Of a DNA stretch of 64,000 nt, positions 60,250-64,000 are shown one piece after another. This stretch comes from G965220305 sp965220305. GTDB lineage: Bacteria > Chloroflexota > Dehalococcoidia > Lucifugimonadales > UBA3495. A model generated the notes under the pieces. That model was not told the DNA's origin. It was given only the letters and a program-made list of their open reading frames with translations, and did no database searches. The translations under genes were made by a program, and so were the position numbers. Where the stretch lies: assembly GCA_965220305.1 (NCBI GenBank), contig OZ244817.1:2852001-2916000 (forward strand). Direction: 5' to 3'. The number at the start of each line of letters is the position of its first letter. The first letter of the stretch is position 1.

Positions 60250-61803
60250 ATGGCAGCAGCAGTTAACTTTAACGAATTTGCGCGGTTGCGGCTTCAGAAC
60301 CGGCTTGACGCGTCGAGGACACAATCAGCACGTAACCGGCTGGGCCAATTCGCAACTCCGGCCGCGTTGGCGACGGAAATGATGGAGTATGCCAAGACGT
60401 TAACCCCTCCAAACGCAAAAGTGCGTTTCCTTGACCCGGCGTTTGGTACTGGCTCGTTCTACTCAGCGTTGCTGAGTACGTTCTCTTCTCCAAGTATTGA
60501 CAAGGCACTAGGGTATGAGATTGATGAAGCGTACGGACAAGGGGCTATTAGGCTTTGGGCCGACACTGATTTAAGACTCACGATTGCGGACTTCACTACT
60601 ACTGTGCCACCAGAATTTGACCGCGATAAGGCTAATTTGGTTATCTGCAATCCGCCGTACGTTAGGCACCACCATTTGAAGTATGAAGAAAAAGCACGAC
60701 TGCGCTTGCGGGCAGAAGAATCGAGCCGCGTAAGGCTGAATGGTTTATCAGGACTATACTGCTACTTCCTGTGCATAGCGCACCAGTGGATGGCGGATGA
60801 TGCCATTGCCGGATGGCTCATTCCCAGCGAGTTCATGTATGTCAATTATGGTCAAGCGGTCAGGAACTACCTGCTCAACTGCGTGAAGTTGGTTCGTATC
60901 CACCGTTTCGATCCTTATGATATTCAGTTTGATGATGCGTTGGTCTCATCGGTGTTGGTTTGGTTTAGAAAGGCAAAACCGCCCCCCGGTCATGCCGTCA
61001 AATTTAGCTATGGTGGATCGTTGACCAACCCTCAAGCTACTAAAATTATCCCGGTAGAGAGGTTATATGGGCTAACCAAATGGAACACAACAATAGAACA
61101 GCCAGAACCTTCAGTGTCGGTCTTTAGGAAAGCTACACTGTCAAACCTGTTTGAAATCAAGCGCGGTCTGGCAACAGGGGCCAATGGCTTCTTCATTTTG
61201 ACGCAGCAACAAGCGCTGTTCTACCAGTTGCCTCATAAGTTTTTAACTCCGATACTACCCAGCCCCAAGCATCTCCCCGGTAACGAGATTGAGGCTGACA
61301 GCGCAGGCTGCCCTAAATTACAGAGTAAGCTCTTCTTGCTGTCATGCAATCTGCCAGATAAGGAAGTTAGTGATAATTATCCGGCGCTTTGGAAATACCT
61401 CCAGAGAGGTATAGAATTAGGGGTGAGTGAGCGTTACCTGTGTAAACGCCGTGACCCTTGGTACGCTCAAGAACATCGCCCCGCCCCGCCGCTCCTCTGT
61501 ACATACATGGGACGCCAAGGCATTAAAGGCAAAAATCCCTTCCGATTCGTTCTAAATCATTCCTGTGCAACTGTGGCGAATGTATACTTGGCGTTGTACC
61601 CCAAACCCCATCTAGCGGAAATACTGAAGAGTAAGCCGGAATTGCTCCGGGCAGTATGGCAAGCTCTTAATGAAATCTCGTCGGAAATGCTAAAAGGAGA
61701 GGGGCGGGTGTACGGCGGCGGTCTTTACAAGATGGAGCCGGCGGAATTAGGCAATGTTCCAGCAGACAATGTTATAGCCGCTCTGCAAGAGTCATTGGAT
61801 TAG
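60250..61803 (+). CDS. N6-adenine DNA methyltransferase of the XamI-like system
   Basis: The 517-residue protein has the gamma-class order: LGQFATPAALATEMMEYAKTL, motif I FLDPAFGTGSFYSALL (about 61-75) and motif IV VICNPPYVRHHHLKYEE (NPPY 134-137). A large C-terminal target-recognition part follows. It resembles Eco57I/SalI-type methylases. The two genes are end-to-end with no spacer, typical of a restriction-modification operon in which the methylase follows the nuclease. AT-rich like its partner. Confidence 0.9.
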   Translation: MAAAVNFNEFARLRLQNRLDASRTQSARNRLGQFATPAALATEMMEYAKTLTPPNAKVRFLDPAFGTGSFYSALLSTFSSPSIDKALGYEIDEAYGQGAIRLWADTDLRLTIADFTTTVPPEFDRDKANLVICNPPYVRHHHLKYEEKARLRLRAEESSRVRLNGLSGLYCYFLCIAHQWMADDAIAGWLIPSEFMYVNYGQAVRNYLLNCVKLVRIHRFDPYDIQFDDALVSSVLVWFRKAKPPPGHAVKFSYGGSLTNPQATKIIPVERLYGLTKWNTTIEQPEPSVSVFRKATLSNLFEIKRGLATGANGFFILTQQQALFYQLPHKFLTPILPSPKHLPGNEIEADSAGCPKLQSKLFLLSCNLPDKEVSDNYPALWKYLQRGIELGVSERYLCKRRDPWYAQEHRPAPPLLCTYMGRQGIKGKNPFRFVLNHSCATVANVYLALYPKPHLAEILKSKPELLRAVWQALNEISSEMLKGEGRVYGGGLYKMEPAELGNVPADNVIAALQESLD

Positions 61804-61879
61804 TATTCTTCGGCGCACTTGTAGAAATCCCCTTGCCATGTATAATTACGAAAATTGGAAACTGCGGGCAAGGAGACCC

Positions 61880-63142
61880 ATGACTCTCTTTCAAGCGCCC
61901 CGAGGCACCGCTGACCGTTTGCCCGAGGAGCAGAAGTACTGGCGATACATCGAGTCCAAGGCCGTTGACCTGACTCGCCGCTACGGTTACGGGCGTATCG
62001 ACAGCCCGGTCTTTGAGGACTCGGGCCTGTTTATTCGCTCCGTGGGGGAAGGCACCGACATTGTTGAGAAGGAGATGTACGTCTTCGAGGACCGGGGCGG
62101 CGATAGCCTGACCCTACGTCCCGAGGGCACCGCCCCTGTGTGCCGGGCCTACTTGGAACACGGGCTGCACAACCTGCCCCAGCCGGTCCGTATGTACTAC
62201 TTCTGCCCGGTGTTCCGCTTCGAGCGTCCCCAGGCCGGCAGGTTCCGTCAGCACCATCAGTTTGGCATCGAGGCCATCGGCGATGCCGATCCTTCAGTCG
62301 ATGCCGAAGTTATAGAATTGGCCTGGCAGTTCGTCACCTCCCTGGGCCTGCGGGAGATTGACCTGTTCGTCAACAGCATCGGCGACCTGGAATGTCGTCC
62401 CGCTTATGTCAACGGTCTGAAGGAATACTACACGCAGCGGCAGAATCACCTTTGCCCCGAATGCCACAACCGGCTGGAGAGGAACCCGCTGCGCTTGTTG
62501 GACTGCAAGGTCGAGACCTGCCGGGCCCTGGGCGAAGAAGCGCCCAGGTCGGTTGAGCACCTGTGCCAACCCTGCCAGGAGCATTGGGACAAGCTGACCA
62601 ACTACCTGCACACCCTGGACATTCCCTTCCAGGTGGACCACCGCCTGGTGCGGGGCTTGGACTACTACACCCGCACGGTGTTTGAAATTCAGCCCCGGGA
62701 GACTGGCGCCCAGTCTACAATCTGCGGCGGTGGCCGATATGACGGACTCATCCAGCAATTGGGGGGCCGTCCCACCCCCGGCATCGGCTTTGGCTCCGGT
62801 ATTGAGCGTCTGGCCCTGAACCTGAAGCGCAGCGAAATTGCCGTCGCCGACGAACCCGCTCCCCATTACCTGGTCGCCCACGTGGGCGAGGCAGCCCGAG
62901 AAGCCGCCCTGGATCTGGCCACGCGCATCCGCCGGACCGGGGTGGGGGCCATGCTGAGCAACGGCACCCGGGCGCTGCGGGGCCAGATGCGGCAGGCCAA
63001 CGCCCTGGGTATTCCCTACGTGGCCATTCTGGGTGACGACGAGATAGAGCGGGGCGAGGTGGTCCTGCGGGATATGGCCTCCTCCACCCAGGAGACCAAG
63101 CCCCTGGCGGACTTCCTGGAAGGCTTGCCAGAAGACCGCTAG
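61880..63142 (+). CDS. hisS: Histidyl-tRNA synthetase
   Basis: The 420-residue class II enzyme has motif 1 around FEDSGLFIRSVGEGTDIVEKEMYVFEDRGG, motif 2 PVRMYYFCPVFRFERPQAGRFRQHHQFGIEAIG, HRLVRGLDYYTRTVFEI (His-A-like) and motif 3 TPGIGFGSGIERLALNL, plus a C-terminal anticodon-binding domain. A GGAGA-type site precedes ATG 61880; an upstream in-frame start at 61838 is less likely. It charges tRNA-His. The stretch after it is a secreted-protein gene. Confidence 0.96.
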   Translation: MTLFQAPRGTADRLPEEQKYWRYIESKAVDLTRRYGYGRIDSPVFEDSGLFIRSVGEGTDIVEKEMYVFEDRGGDSLTLRPEGTAPVCRAYLEHGLHNLPQPVRMYYFCPVFRFERPQAGRFRQHHQFGIEAIGDADPSVDAEVIELAWQFVTSLGLREIDLFVNSIGDLECRPAYVNGLKEYYTQRQNHLCPECHNRLERNPLRLLDCKVETCRALGEEAPRSVEHLCQPCQEHWDKLTNYLHTLDIPFQVDHRLVRGLDYYTRTVFEIQPRETGAQSTICGGGRYDGLIQQLGGRPTPGIGFGSGIERLALNLKRSEIAVADEPAPHYLVAHVGEAAREAALDLATRIRRTGVGAMLSNGTRALRGQMRQANALGIPYVAILGDDEIERGEVVLRDMASSTQETKPLADFLEGLPEDR

Positions 63143-63233
63143 CGGCGGAGGCCCTCTGCCCCGGCTGTTGTAATGGAGTGCCCCGCTCTGGGCTATTGGG
63201 GGGTTGGGACTTCCATCCAGGGGCGTACCCGCA

Positions 63234-64000
63234 ATGACAAGAGTGCGGTTAGCCGGCATATTCGCACTTTTGGGGCTCTTGGGCGTGATTTCCAGTGTCT
63301 GGTGGGTGTGCGGAATCGACACTCCTTCCCCGCCTGGGGCCACTCCACCACCTACTCTTACAGCGCAACAACCCCATGTGCCAGGGCTTGGAACATCGGC
63401 TCCGTCTGGGGTCGGGGCGCCCTCCGGGAATAGCTCAACCCAGATAGCAGGTCAAGCTCCGCCAGTTCCACCTCTGCCGACCCCGGGGCATCGGCCAGCG
63501 CCTGCCCTGTCGCTTACGGGAGTACCGGGTCCGATTCATGGACTTCCCACTGTTGCCCTATCGGTAACTCCAATACGCCTGGATACACTGCCTACCCCTC
63601 TTCTTCCGCCGCCCTCCGTGACCGTTGCGCCTACCCCCATCCTTGTACCTACTCCCACGCTTCCCGCCACCCTTTCCCCAACGCCCACTCCGATCCCGGC
63701 ATTATCTGACATCACCATTATCCCGGAGCGCATGGATGTCCCGGCGGGAGGGTGGTTTGCCGTAGAGGTGGTGGTGCGGGCCGGCCCCAACCACGCCGTG
63801 GATACGGTGCAGGTCTACCTGGACTTCGACCCTGACAAGTTGGAGGCGCTGAAGATTCAGCCGGGGAACGCCCTGGAATACGAACTGCAAAACGGGTTAG
63901 ATAATGGGGCGGGAGAGGTGGACTGCGCCGCCGGTACCCTGGGAAGCCCGGTGGCCTGGCCCTTCACCTTCCTGACCGTCAACTTCCGGGCTCTGGAAAG
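63234..64000 (+). CDS. Secreted Pro/Thr-rich protein with cohesin-like domain, 3' truncated
   Basis: From ATG 63234 the frame is open to the window edge (255 codons). It starts MTRVRLAGIFALLGLLGVISSVWWVC, a signal peptide with possible lipid-attachment Cys. A 130-residue Pro/Thr/Ala linker follows (PTPLLPPPSVTVAPTPILV), and then the start of a cohesin-type domain: ITIIPERMDVPAGGWFAVEVVVRAG, VDTVQVYLDFDPDKLEALKIQPGNALE. Cohesin-like modules in such secreted Chloroflexota proteins act in cell-surface assembly. No ribosome binding site is evident, so the start may differ. The remainder lies outside. Confidence 0.75.
   Translation, partial: MTRVRLAGIFALLGLLGVISSVWWVCGIDTPSPPGATPPPTLTAQQPHVPGLGTSAPSGVGAPSGNSSTQIAGQAPPVPPLPTPGHRPAPALSLTGVPGPIHGLPTVALSVTPIRLDTLPTPLLPPPSVTVAPTPILVPTPTLPATLSPTPTPIPALSDITIIPERMDVPAGGWFAVEVVVRAGPNHAVDTVQVYLDFDPDKLEALKIQPGNALEYELQNGLDNGAGEVDCAAGTLGSPVAWPFTFLTVNFRALE

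Overview
The window is GC-rich, densely coded bacterial chromosome. Several traits point to an uncultured Chloroflexota lineage (Dehalococcoidia/SAR202-like): a scattered corrinoid-assembly gene set, a split transketolase, secreted proteins with Pro/Thr linkers and a cohesin-like domain, an IS701-type insertion sequence array, and many short palindromic intergenic repeats. The taxonomic call is inference; no rRNA gene is present.

Layout. 1-2 kb: a truncated M20 amidohydrolase and a flavin oxidoreductase, both on the minus strand. 2-17 kb: a corrinoid block (cobB/cbiA, cobO, cobT, cobS, cbiB, a CobD-like decarboxylase, a phosphatase, cbiP, cobU, a PduX-like kinase). Together these cover a,c-diamidation, adenosylation, amidation, aminopropanol-phosphate supply and nucleotide-loop assembly. 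The block is interrupted by small defence-like genes: a Swt1-type HEPN protein, two DUF433/PIN-like pairs, a GIY-YIG protein inside repeats, and HicB with a decayed HicA. 17-21.8 kb: an AbiJ-like HEPN gene, a DNA methyltransferase-nuclease fusion, and an IS701-like element that separates a small HEPN-like gene from its ribosome binding site. 21.9-26.1 kb: thiolase, DUF35 zinc-ribbon protein, HAD protein and a TcuA-like flavoprotein. 26.1-28.5 kb: a HicAB cassette between direct repeats, then a NotI-like restriction-modification system. 28.6-41.8 kb: ABC transporter, FAD oxidase, a base-excision repair trio (AlkA, ThpR, Mug), an amidohydrolase, transketolase subunits, a proline operon (proB, retropepsin-like protease, proA, a small unknown protein) and MazEF. 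42-46.5 kb: mfd, then a gene with an in-frame TGA that reads as a selenocysteine-containing glutaredoxin fused to a DinB-like domain. 46.9-57.4 kb: a frameshifted LRR/Calx-beta surface-protein pseudogene that runs into a nested IS array (two IS5/IS427-type elements bracketing four head-to-tail or inverted IS701-type copies). 57.7 kb: tRNA-Pro(CGG). 58-64 kb: a CaiB-type CoA transferase, a XamI-like restriction-modification system, hisS and a truncated secreted cohesin-domain protein.

The strongest unusual signals are the UxxC glutaredoxin-DinB selenoprotein candidate with a SECIS-like hairpin at 45838-45869; the decayed hicA; the direct-repeat-flanked HicAB whose antitoxin carries the C-terminus of an upstream metabolic enzyme; the nested IS array, where IS427 ends supply the YTAG target of IS701; and a C-terminal transposase domain kept in the -1 frame in all four IS701 copies.
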